Assembly: GCA_002087915.1 (NCBI GenBank)
Contig: LWDP01000003.1
Span: 1 to 64,000 of the forward strand
From: Enterospora canceri
Lineage: Eukaryota; Microsporidia; Enterocytozoonidae
Reading direction: 5' to 3'
Length of the DNA: 64,000 nt
Of the stretch, positions 17,481 through 25,794 are shown piece after piece. Position numbers and translations under genes: made by a program. The notes beneath the pieces are model-generated. The model did not search any database. It had not been told where the DNA came from and saw only the letters and a list, made by a program, of their open reading frames with translations. Numbering within the stretch: position 1 is the first letter of the stretch; each line of letters begins with the position of its first letter.

Positions 17481-18947
17481 TTATTCATTTGAGTCACTTA
17501 ACAAACCTGATTCATTCGGACCAGTGTTGTTTTTGGCCAATTTGCCTGTTTTCTTCTTCTTATTCTTGAACAAGCCCTCTGCCATCAGTTTCTTGATTGG
17601 TTTACCGATTTTTCTACTCTTCTTTTTTGTTGTCTTTGCTGATATCTCATTCTTGATCACCACAGTTTCATCAGCATCTTCATATACAATATTTGATGTA
17701 TTTTCAATGGAATTGCTTTGTTTTAGATTTGATGCTCCGGAATTCTGCTCTATGGTCAGGTTAATGAGTGATGTGCGTATTTTACCGTGTTTATTGTCTT
17801 CATCAATGATCATGGAATCTCCTGGCATTTCCATTGTGTGATCAGATGTGCTAACATTCACGTTCTCTACGTTATTGGTTGCTATATCGTGCATAATGGA
17901 CGTGTTTCTGATCAATTTTTGATCATTTTCATCTTCTACTATCTTATCAATGAAACTCAGGTTGGATTGATCATTCTTCTCAATGGGATCATCTTTGACA
18001 GTGTGTTTCTCAAGTGCATTTTGTACATCGATCACTGAATTGTTGAATTCTTCAATCCGACTGTCAATGAAGTTTCCTCGCGTATGCGCTGATCCACACG
18101 TTCCGAATTTTGGTTTATCTGATACGGCAGTGCGTATTTTTGTCATTTTTGCTAAATCAATTGATGTTGCCTTATTCTTCTTAAACAAATTGAGTTTGAT
18201 TCTCAAATCCAAATCCTCCTTATTTTTGTATTCTTGAATGTATTTGGTAATGTTTTGTGTTGATGTTGAGAAGTCATACTTTTTGGTTTTCATACGCTTG
18301 TTGCTGATTGGTATCTTCGTTTTAACTGTTTCTTTCTCTTTCTTTACCTCTTCAACTTGTATTAGTTTCTTCTCAGGTTCATCTTCTATTTTTTCTTCTG
18401 TGTATTTCAACTGCTTGATTCGTTTCGCAACTGCCCTAACTTCTACTGCTGCATCACTTGTGCCTCTTTCTACAACTTCGCTATACACATTTTCATTCCC
18501 AGCGTACTTTATCTCAATTATTTTGTACACGATTTCTCTCACCTTTTTGTTTGTGCTAGTTAATGCGTATAAAAGTGTTTTGTAAATTGTTTTGTTTGAT
18601 ATCACCTTGCATAAAGTAGTCAGGCATTTTTCAGCTCTCTCCCTGAATATCTTGTTTGACTTGTTTGCAATCTTAAGCAGTACACCAACGTATTTCGTGT
18701 AGTTGTGATCTGGTTTTAGTTGTATGCAGTGCTCTAGGAATTCTACACATGTGCCATTCAGTCTACTTCTCTCAGAAAACAGTGACCTTTCCAATAGATT
18801 ATCAAAATGGTCAAAGAAGTCACTGACATCTTCCTTAGTTTTGAATTCACTCTTTATGTTAATAAACAGTGTGTTTATTCTGCTCCATGTCACTTCATCC
18901 TCTTTCTTCTCAATCAGAGTCCCTGCTTCTTTTTTATATTTTTGCAT
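17481..18947 (-). CDS. HEAT/TOG-like (CLASP-type) protein with disordered tail
   Basis: This encodes 488 residues. Residues ~10-185 form helical repeats (including LLKIANKSNKIFRERAEKC and TLCKVISNKTI) that resemble a TOG or CLASP domain, which binds tubulin at microtubule ends. The rest is low-complexity, charged and Asn/Asp/Ser rich, ending in a Lys-rich segment. Only the helical repeat character is clear; the CLASP assignment is a guess. ACCC directly precedes the ATG. Confidence 0.5.
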   Translation of the reverse strand: MQKYKKEAGTLIEKKEDEVTWSRINTLFINIKSEFKTKEDVSDFFDHFDNLLERSLFSERSRLNGTCVEFLEHCIQLKPDHNYTKYVGVLLKIANKSNKIFRERAEKCLTTLCKVISNKTIYKTLLYALTSTNKKVREIVYKIIEIKYAGNENVYSEVVERGTSDAAVEVRAVAKRIKQLKYTEEKIEDEPEKKLIQVEEVKKEKETVKTKIPISNKRMKTKKYDFSTSTQNITKYIQEYKNKEDLDLRIKLNLFKKNKATSIDLAKMTKIRTAVSDKPKFGTCGSAHTRGNFIDSRIEEFNNSVIDVQNALEKHTVKDDPIEKNDQSNLSFIDKIVEDENDQKLIRNTSIMHDIATNNVENVNVSTSDHTMEMPGDSMIIDEDNKHGKIRTSLINLTIEQNSGASNLKQSNSIENTSNIVYEDADETVVIKNEISAKTTKKKSRKIGKPIKKLMAEGLFKNKKKKTGKLAKNNTGPNESGLLSDSNE

Positions 18948-18989
18948 GGGTTGAAAATAAACACATCTTCTTTCTTTTGAATTTATTCA

Positions 18990-19484
18990 TTAAAGGCCCA
19001 GCCACTTGCGAATGTCAAATGGAAAGTTGTTAAATTCCATTCTAAATGCTTCAAAATTGGTCCAGATGTTGTTCTGGTTATCAACAATCTCCAAAATATA
19101 TCCTTGGTCTTTCTTAAACACAGATGTTGTATAGAACTCGTACTTACCTGAAGAACGAGATTTCTTTGTCTTATAGTAGAGTCTCATTCCTTTATAGTTG
19201 ATACAATTTGCTAGAAATGGTCTGGTATGTCCAATTCCCTTGGGTAGATTCGCATTGGGCTTGTTTAGAATGATCACAGCACCATTTTTGATATTTGCTG
19301 ATGTGTGAATTGGTTGTGTTTTATCTACCACAGGTGTAATGAAATGGTCAGTGTTTGATCCTGAAAGAGCCTTTACCAGTGTTCTCTTGTGTGCGAATAT
19401 GTTCATCGATCTCTTTTCGATGTCTTTTGAACGCATTTCGAGACTTTTGTGTTCTTCCAACAATTTCTTCAACTCTTCGTCCAT
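18990..19484 (-). CDS. Hypothetical protein with N-terminal coiled coil
   Basis: This encodes 164 residues. Residues 1-40 are a charged helix (ELKKLLEEHKSLEMR). The second half looks beta-rich, with a PKGIGHTRPF stretch, then MRLYYKTKKS and GYILEIVDNQN. The order is faintly like FYRN/FYRC domains of chromatin proteins, too weak to assign. The frame extends to a TTG at 19490, but ATG 19484 (preceded by GGC) is the sensible start. It lies 8 bp downstream of the RecA-like gene on the same strand. Confidence 0.5.
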   Translation of the reverse strand: MDEELKKLLEEHKSLEMRSKDIEKRSMNIFAHKRTLVKALSGSNTDHFITPVVDKTQPIHTSANIKNGAVIILNKPNANLPKGIGHTRPFLANCINYKGMRLYYKTKKSRSSGKYEFYTTSVFKKDQGYILEIVDNQNNIWTNFEAFRMEFNNFPFDIRKWLGL

Positions 19485-19492
19485 GGCCAAAA

Positions 19493-20071
19493 TTATCGTT
19501 CGAAAATTATTTCGTAGCTTCCGCTTCTCTTCTTTTGCACTCGTGTCCCTATCATATTCTGATACCTGAATCCCATTCTCACTCTTGACTCCTTAATGAT
19601 TGTTCCTATTGATTTATAATGATTTATGCATATTATTGTACAGGATGTTTCATACACCAAACTCCACAATTCACATACAATTTCCTTGATATAAAATGGT
19701 TCAGTATCACACACAAATACAATTGAATCTATCACCAATATGAAATCTCTCTTGTTTCTCAAGTTATTAAGTGTTTTAATCAGGTTCGTTAACGAATAAA
19801 TGGCTTCTATTCTTGATATGTTCATTCTTGTTCTGTTTGATTCCACACTAGTTTCAACTAACCCAAAGTCAGTCTCATCAAAGTTCTCTGGTACTGTGTC
19901 ATTCACATCTGTTAGATTTGACTTCATTGAAATATTTCCCAATGTATCGAATACAACCACTTCCTCATCGTAAATTATCTCATTCAGCATTTCCAAGACA
20001 TTCGTAGTTGAATAAACCACTAAATCTATTACAGTTTCTTTTTGAAGAACAGTTCCATCAATGGATATCAT
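19493..20071 (-). CDS. Possible degenerate RecA/Rad51-paralogue-like protein
   Basis: This encodes 192 residues. A Walker B-like strand (FILVIDSIVFV, about residue 110), a later strand CTIICINHY, and a C-terminal GTRVQKKRSGSYEI segment resemble the second half of Rad51 paralogues. No Walker A P-loop is present, so it would not be an ATPase of the usual kind. Structural Rad51 relatives without P-loops exist in yeast (Psy3/Csm2). The assignment is tentative. CCCCTGG lies directly before ATG 20071, and a tRNA terminator is immediately upstream. Confidence 0.35.
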   Translation of the reverse strand: MISIDGTVLQKETVIDLVVYSTTNVLEMLNEIIYDEEVVVFDTLGNISMKSNLTDVNDTVPENFDETDFGLVETSVESNRTRMNISRIEAIYSLTNLIKTLNNLRNKRDFILVIDSIVFVCDTEPFYIKEIVCELWSLVYETSCTIICINHYKSIGTIIKESRVRMGFRYQNMIGTRVQKKRSGSYEIIFER

Positions 20072-20087
20072 CCAGGGGCATAAAAAA

Positions 20088-20158
20088 TTCCCTCAACGGG
20101 AATCGAACCCGCATCTCAACAGCCACAACGTTACGCTCTACCACTAAGCTATGAAGGA
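20088..20158 (-). tRNA. tRNA-His (GTG)
   Basis: A full cloverleaf can be folded. The acceptor TCCTTCA pairs with TGAGGGA (one T-G wobble), the D stem is GCTT/GAGC, the anticodon loop is TTGTGGC with anticodon GTG, and the T loop is TTCGATT on a GCGGG/CCCGT stem. The discriminator is A73 and no CCA is encoded, as in eukaryotes. Six T residues follow directly (20082-20087) as a Pol III terminator. The base before position 1 is G, the position where the tRNA-His guanylyl residue belongs. Confidence 0.85.
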
Positions 20159-20224
20159 CAAATATAACAAAATGCTGCTGTATAAACAACTTCCTCCACT
20201 TTGTTTCCCTTCTGGTAATACCCC

Positions 20225-20413
20225 ATGAAAACAATCCAAACCGAAACAGAGAGCAAAGACGAACAGAAGTGCCAAATCCACATCAACACGAGGGATACAA
20301 ACCAGAAGAACAAGATGGTGATACCAGCACAAACCAAATCCAAGGTAAAGCGGATATTTGAGATGATTGTTTGTAAACCACAGGTTGATGTCTCTGATAT
20401 TGAGGATAACTGA
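20225..20413 (+). CDS. 62-residue hypothetical protein
   Basis: This encodes 62 hydrophilic residues with no recognised family. Thr, Gln and Lys dominate the first half and an acidic end (DVSDIEDN) closes it. CCCC directly precedes the ATG, which favours a real gene over the antisense frames covering the same stretch. It is divergent from the tRNA-His gene. Confidence 0.5.
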   Translation: MKTIQTETESKDEQKCQIHINTRDTNQKNKMVIPAQTKSKVKRIFEMIVCKPQVDVSDIEDN

Positions 20414-20439
20414 AAGTGTGTTAAATGTAAATAACCGTG

Positions 20440-20610
20440 CTACTTGCTTCGTTTGAATCTTCTGCTTTTGCTTCTCTTGAACATCCCATCTCCCGTACTG
20501 TATTTGTTTATTTCTTCTAATAACTTGTCTCGTAGTTCCCTCTTCTTCAATTTCTCCACGTATTTTTGCTTGTTTTCTTCTTCTCTCTTTTTACTCTTTT
20601 TTATTCTCAT
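20440..20610 (-). CDS. 56-residue lysine-rich protein
   Basis: This encodes 56 residues, about half Lys, Arg and Glu, forming a probable single helix, with FKRSKSRRFKRSK at the end. It could be a small nucleolar or ribosome-associated protein, but I have no family match. ATG 20610 has CCC about 14 bases upstream, an arrangement like that of NIP7 next door; the frame continues to an ATG at 20631. Confidence 0.45.
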   Translation of the reverse strand: MRIKKSKKREEENKQKYVEKLKKRELRDKLLEEINKYSTGDGMFKRSKSRRFKRSK

Positions 20611-20656
20611 TTTATGCAATAATTGGGTCATTCTCTACAACTTTTTAATCTGATTT

Positions 20657-21187
20657 CTAGCACAGCTTTTCTTCTTGTCTGATATACTCACCGGTATCTG
20701 CTTGAACCAGAACAACAATATCACCGCTCCTGGCTTTCTGGTAACTCGTGGGACACAGTGCCATCAAACCAAATCCAAGTGGTGTATCCTTCTTGTTATA
20801 GACGAATACACCTGCATTCATAGGAATATTCTCTGATACTCTTCCTACGTGACTCTTCAGTGCATTGTTACCGTATAGAAAGTTGTTCTCACCATTGTCC
20901 TGTAGCCATACCTTATGTAACCCATACTTTGCCATTCCTTGCATTCCTGTTATTGTAATTTTAAAGTTGTCTGTTTTAGTGAATTTGCCTAGAACCCGGC
21001 CTACAGAAATCAGCTGTTTCTTGCTAATTTGAGAACATTTCTTATACAAATTTCTATCGGACAGGAATACACGAGACTGGTTTAGCATCAGCACGTTCTC
21101 CTTCAGCATTGCATCCAGATTGTCTCCTACGAATATTCGCAGCTTCTTGAACACTTTTTCTCGTTCTTCTTCTTTAAGTTCTCTCAT
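20657..21187 (-). CDS. NIP7: 60S ribosome biogenesis protein NIP7
   Basis: This encodes 176 residues, the usual NIP7 length. The N-terminal half has GKFTKTDNFKITITGM, and the C-terminal PUA domain contains KVWLQDNGENNFLYGN, PLGFGLMA and ADTGEYIRQEE. NIP7 joins pre-60S particles in the nucleolus and is needed for 27S pre-rRNA processing. CCC lies about eight bases before the ATG. Confidence 0.93.
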   Translation of the reverse strand: MRELKEEEREKVFKKLRIFVGDNLDAMLKENVLMLNQSRVFLSDRNLYKKCSQISKKQLISVGRVLGKFTKTDNFKITITGMQGMAKYGLHKVWLQDNGENNFLYGNNALKSHVGRVSENIPMNAGVFVYNKKDTPLGFGLMALCPTSYQKARSGDIVVLVQADTGEYIRQEEKLC

Positions 21188-21341
21188 CTAATTTTGGGTC
21201 ATTAAAAAGCATTTGAACTGATTGCAAATGGTAACCTGGGCTTATGATGATGTGTTTATATTCCATACAATCCCGCTGCTTCTAAATAGACAGATATTTC
21301 TGCAATTCGTCTAAACAATTTTTTATCAAATTTTGACCCAA

Positions 21342-21782
21342 ATGTGTCAGAAGCAAAAGGCATCCAGAAGACTACGAGGAAAAGTGTCACATGGATACGG
21401 TAGAACCAACAAACACAGAAAACACTCTGGTGGAAGAGGAAAGTGTGGTGCATTCAAGTTCATGAAGACTTGGTACATGAGGTATCACCCAGACTTCTTT
21501 GGAAAGAAAGGAATGAACATCTACCACGTCAAGAAGAACGCAGAATGGGCTAGATGGATGCCACTCTCACGCGTATGGGGTCTCATTCCAGAACAGCAAA
21601 GGAAGGAGCTCATTAATGGAGAGGGTGTGCCTGTGATAGATGCACGCGAGTTTGGATATCACGTGATTATTGGTGGCGAACTCCCGCTGAATAGACCAGT
21701 AGTGGTTAAGGCAAGGCACTTTACGCCAGCAGCCGTGACTGAAATCGAGAGCAAAGGTGGTAGAGCCATTATCGTTGACTAA
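21342..21782 (+). CDS. RPL28: Ribosomal protein uL15 (L27a/L28)
   Basis: This encodes 146 residues, matching the eukaryotic protein. The glycine-rich N-terminal loop is present ([21 protein letters not shown]), as are [11 protein letters not shown] and the C-terminal [14 protein letters not shown]. The frame extends to a TTG at 21333, but ATG 21342 follows ACCCAA directly. Yeast RPL28 carries an intron; none is visible here. It is divergent from NIP7 with a 154-bp gap. Confidence 0.93.
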   Translation: MCQKQKASRRLRGKVSHGYGRTNKHRKHSGGRGKCGAFKFMKTWYMRYHPDFFGKKGMNIYHVKKNAEWARWMPLSRVWGLIPEQQRKELINGEGVPVIDAREFGYHVIIGGELPLNRPVVVKARHFTPAAVTEIESKGGRAIIVD

Positions 21783-21840
21783 ATTAAATAGCTTCATTAT
21801 GCACATGTTAAGCATAACTCTTGTTTTTTAACCCTTGAAA

Positions 21841-22734
21841 ATGAAAGAGGATTTTCAAAATGGAACGAATAATTTAACAAGTGGATTAGATGCTGATAAA
21901 AGTGCTAAAGAAATATCGCACTGGCACGTTGTGACCAAGAACCTGAACAATGCAACAATTAAAATACATGACAGCCTAAAGAAGATTGATAGATGGATTT
22001 GCATAATGGGACTCTGTGGTGGTAAAGAAATCATGACATCTGTAATCAAACGAAGGTTGCATAGCAGACTGATTGGTACCAAGAACTCGCTCTATTTCCT
22101 GAATGATCCAAGTGAGGTTGCTGATCACGAGCTTCCTAACAATCTTGAACGTGTATTTTTGGAGGGATTCCCAGAAGATTGGGAAGAAAGAGTCTATGAG
22201 ACACTGTTTGGTAGTGAAAAGGATTCAGTCAGCAAAACCAGAAGAAAACCAATCATCAAGAAGCAGAAACAACTTAAGAGTAAGAAAGATGCAGTAGCCA
22301 AACAGGAGACGAGCAAAATTAAAACGAATCAATATGAACTGATCAAGCAACTTCGTGAAGAGGAAACAGCCAAGGATGAGCTCACACACAAAAATGAGAC
22401 ATTGATTGGAATCACCATGAAGAACATCAAGCAACCCAGTAATCCAGAGAGAAAGGTTTCCCTTAGAAGTGCAGTAGTCAGTTTGGAACAGCCTGTAAAT
22501 GATACCACCACACCAGTGAAGTCCTGTTTAGTTAGAAAAAGAGGAAGACCAAAACAAGGCAACAAAGTCGAATACGTCCTGGATAATGGGAAACCAAGCA
22601 CCACTGAAATCATAGAGAAATACAGAAGAATGAGCACAGAGAAGACTGAAAATGCGAAGAAGGACGAAACACCAGACAGCCCTAAGAAACAAAGAAGGAA
22701 GAAAACAAGACGCCTTCTAAAGAAGCCAAAATAA
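21841..22734 (+). CDS. Basic protein with AT-hook-like motif
   Basis: This encodes 297 residues. The first ~115 may be folded (HWHVVTKNLNN, RWICIMGLCGGKE, FPEDWEERVYETLFG). The rest is Lys/Glu-rich and probably disordered, with KRGRPKQG near residue 240, an AT-hook core, and a very basic end. A nuclear DNA-associated role is plausible but not established. CCCTTGAAA precedes ATG 21841; the frame extends to a TTG at 21835. Confidence 0.5.
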   Translation: MKEDFQNGTNNLTSGLDADKSAKEISHWHVVTKNLNNATIKIHDSLKKIDRWICIMGLCGGKEIMTSVIKRRLHSRLIGTKNSLYFLNDPSEVADHELPNNLERVFLEGFPEDWEERVYETLFGSEKDSVSKTRRKPIIKKQKQLKSKKDAVAKQETSKIKTNQYELIKQLREEETAKDELTHKNETLIGITMKNIKQPSNPERKVSLRSAVVSLEQPVNDTTTPVKSCLVRKRGRPKQGNKVEYVLDNGKPSTTEIIEKYRRMSTEKTENAKKDETPDSPKKQRRKKTRRLLKKPK

Positions 22735-22750
22735 AACCAATAATATTCAA

Positions 22751-25528
22751 TCAATTGATCAAATCCTTTCTGATGCTCTTTGCTCTCTCCAATATCACAT
22801 CTGGTACTCCTGCTAGCTTTGCAACATAAATTCCATGTGATTCTTCAGACACACCTTCTTCTATTTTGTATAGGAATATTATTTGGTCATTTTCAATTGT
22901 GTATTGCACTGAATATTTGTGAACTGATTCCACTAATTTGACCAATGAATGATAGTGTGTTGAAAATAGCACCGTACATTGCTTCCTTTTAAGGTGTTCC
23001 AATACAGCCCTGGCAATTGCAGTTCCATCTCTGGTGCTTGTTCCACGACCTAACTCATCCATAATCACAAATGACCGTTCTGTTGCATTCTGTAGCACCT
23101 TTGAACATTCGTTCATTTCCACCATGAAAGTTGACTCGTTTTTGGCTAATGAATCAGATGCACCGATTCTGGTGAATATTTGATCAAAGACAGGCAGTCT
23201 GAGCAAGGAGCATGCGACATTCAGGCCCATCTGAGCCAGAATGATGTTCAGGCAGACAGATCTGAGAAATGTGGATTTTCCTCCCATGTTTGGACCAGTG
23301 AGAAGCACCACTGGGTGAATTGGCTTGAAATCATTTTCGATGAATTCGGTGTAAATTGGACTGGTCATCGATTCAATTTGAATTGGACCATTTTCAATGA
23401 AAACAGGTCGACTGAATGATGGATTGGCTCTATTGAACAGGTGAAATGAGAGGGAGCAATCAAATGTAGCGAGATAATCAATCAGCTCATTGATGAGTAG
23501 AAAGTCAGTGTTGAACAAGCTGACTGCTCTACTGAGCACCGTGTTACTTGATTGAAATATCAGTTCGTCGATTTCTTTGTATTTTTGAACCAATTTGGTT
23601 GTTGATTTGGTGAAGAACCTGATGGCATTTTTTGTCTTTGAAAATATCTCAAGTTCACTTTTGTGTTTGGTTGGAATCCACTCAAATGCATCCATTTCAA
23701 CCTCAATTTGGAAAATATCCTTCATTTTGTGTACGAATTTGGTAGGAATTTTGAATTCTTCTTCAAACTTCTTTCTCTCATTTTCCAATTGATTCTCTAT
23801 TTCTACCCTCTCAGCAACATGTGTGAACAATTCATCTGATTCATTGACTGGTTCAATTGCATCATCTGTCACTTTATAACTCAATGTAAATGCATCCAGT
23901 TTATCAGTGAGATTCTTGATGAAATAGTCAGGTTTAAAGATTCCAAGAGTGTCTTTTTCACCGATGAATCTGAGTAATTCCACTGTTTTAGTCAGTTTGT
24001 TGATAAACTGCCTTAGATTATCCAAAGTGACCTTCTTTTGCTTTAGTCTACAACCGAGTCTCTCAAGGTCTCCAAGTTCTCTGAGTTTCATCACCAAAAC
24101 AGTCGTGTCGTAACAACCCATTGCATCTGAATGTCTTCTTCTCTCTTCAATCAATTTCTGATTTGTTAACGGAGATAAAATCCACCTGTGCAATTTTCTG
24201 GATCCAAATGGCGTGGAACAGTGATTGATTTTCTCAATCAAACTGTATTTAGCAGTCTTATCAAAGTTGTTAACTAGCAAATCCATATTCTGAATTGTTG
24301 CAGCATCCAATTGCATGACATTTGACTCTTTTGTGATTGTATTCAGGGTAGCTGATTCAAAAACACCTTCTCGTTTGAGAATCTTGAAATATTCAAAGAG
24401 AACTTCAAAGCAGTCTTGTTCTGCCATATGATCAAATTTGAATTTGTGGTCGTAATTCGCCTCTGATCTGGAAACTTGGGTTATTTTCGACTGAATCCAT
24501 TTCAGGTTCACGCAATTCGTCAGAATTTCTCTGATTTCATTCTGTGCAAAGATTGTTCTGATTTTATCCATGTTGAAGTTGTCACAAACTGATTTGGAAT
24601 AGAGGGTGTTAACAGATGCGTCGTAGAGCAGAACTGAGTAGTGATAGTCACCTGAACACGTCTCTGGGCTGTGACACAATGCATTGGAGAGTAGCACCGC
24701 AATATAAAATGGAAGTGGTGAGTTCATGTGATCACAATTGTAAACAGTTGCAGGCGTAACAACTTCAGTCAGGAATCTCTGAAGGACTTTCTCTTTTTTG
24801 GCACTCGTCTTCTTTTCACGCATCTTCTTAGCCAGCGAGTTTTCTCGTTCATCAACACGTGCCACTTTGTAGCCTGCATTCAGAAACTTATGTGCCCATA
24901 CGTCATACGTGTGAATAGGCACGCCTGCCATTCTCATATACGCCCTTTCAACTACGCGTAAATCAAACAGCTTTCTGCCTAAATCTGCATCGTTCTCATA
25001 CAACTCATAAAAGTTTCCTTTCTTGAAGAACAAGACTGTATCAAATAATCCACGTTTGATTTCCCAAAACTGTCTTTCAAATGGCGTGAATGTCTTCATA
25101 GCATCTTCTGGAACATAGAGAGTTGTTGGATCGTATCCATCGTCACCTTGATTTACACCATTTTTATCTTTTGGATTCGTCAAAAATGAATAGCGAGCAC
25201 CTGATGGTTCTTCGGTATTATCATTGCTAGTTATCAGATATGAATAGTGGCTGTGTGATACTGGGGATGTTACTTGGTCCTCTGTTTTTGGTGTATTTTC
25301 GATGTTTTCAACATTGATGAATGTTTCTTCAATTAAGCTTCCTTCACTAAAATTGCTTGGCTCACTTTTATCAAACTGACTTGTCATGGTATCACCAATT
25401 GAGTACATGTATTTGAATTGGTCCTCCATCGTCCTTGATAGATCTATCTTGCCACTTTTCACGTCTTCTTTACGCTTCTTTGCTGCTTCCCTGATCATCT
25501 CATTTTTATTCTGCTTCTTCTTATGCAT
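22751..25528 (-). CDS. MSH6: DNA mismatch repair protein MSH6
   Basis: This encodes 925 residues. After a disordered N-terminus of about 150 residues comes TLYVPEDAM and the mismatch-reading GNFYELY (Phe-X-Glu), which distinguishes MSH6 from MSH2. The C-terminal ATPase has GPNMGGKST (Walker A), DELGRGTST and FSTHYHSL. MSH2-MSH6 recognises base mismatches and small loops after replication. CCCTTT lies just before the ATG. The divergent gap to the acyl-CoA synthetase is 266 bp, among the largest in the window. Confidence 0.93.
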   Translation of the reverse strand: MHKKKQNKNEMIREAAKKRKEDVKSGKIDLSRTMEDQFKYMYSIGDTMTSQFDKSEPSNFSEGSLIEETFINVENIENTPKTEDQVTSPVSHSHYSYLITSNDNTEEPSGARYSFLTNPKDKNGVNQGDDGYDPTTLYVPEDAMKTFTPFERQFWEIKRGLFDTVLFFKKGNFYELYENDADLGRKLFDLRVVERAYMRMAGVPIHTYDVWAHKFLNAGYKVARVDERENSLAKKMREKKTSAKKEKVLQRFLTEVVTPATVYNCDHMNSPLPFYIAVLLSNALCHSPETCSGDYHYSVLLYDASVNTLYSKSVCDNFNMDKIRTIFAQNEIREILTNCVNLKWIQSKITQVSRSEANYDHKFKFDHMAEQDCFEVLFEYFKILKREGVFESATLNTITKESNVMQLDAATIQNMDLLVNNFDKTAKYSLIEKINHCSTPFGSRKLHRWILSPLTNQKLIEERRRHSDAMGCYDTTVLVMKLRELGDLERLGCRLKQKKVTLDNLRQFINKLTKTVELLRFIGEKDTLGIFKPDYFIKNLTDKLDAFTLSYKVTDDAIEPVNESDELFTHVAERVEIENQLENERKKFEEEFKIPTKFVHKMKDIFQIEVEMDAFEWIPTKHKSELEIFSKTKNAIRFFTKSTTKLVQKYKEIDELIFQSSNTVLSRAVSLFNTDFLLINELIDYLATFDCSLSFHLFNRANPSFSRPVFIENGPIQIESMTSPIYTEFIENDFKPIHPVVLLTGPNMGGKSTFLRSVCLNIILAQMGLNVACSLLRLPVFDQIFTRIGASDSLAKNESTFMVEMNECSKVLQNATERSFVIMDELGRGTSTRDGTAIARAVLEHLKRKQCTVLFSTHYHSLVKLVESVHKYSVQYTIENDQIIFLYKIEEGVSEESHGIYVAKLAGVPDVILERAKSIRKDLIN

Positions 25529-25794
25529 AAAGGGAATAAATTTCTCAATATAACCGAAATAAGCTTAATTGGATGCATAATACTGTAAGAAGATGCAAAA
25601 CCAATAACTGCATTTAACTATTAGATGTCTTCTTGTCACTTCTCATACATCAAGAGGAATGAAAACACATATTAAACACCTTAAACATATTGATGTCCTT
25701 GTCCCTGACAACAAAGTGGAAACACAAGCCCGATGAATGAATCAAGTTCTTTAAATTTGTTTGTGATAAAATATTTGAGCATGAAAATGCCCTT

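Noticed and set aside
20144..20343. Minus-strand frames over the tRNA-His flank
   Set aside because: They overlap the tRNA gene and the motif-supported 62-residue gene; no supporting signal.
21342..21782. Possible intron in the ribosomal protein gene
   Set aside because: The reading frame matches the family from the first codons to the end; no splice signals were needed or seen here or in the stalk protein gene.
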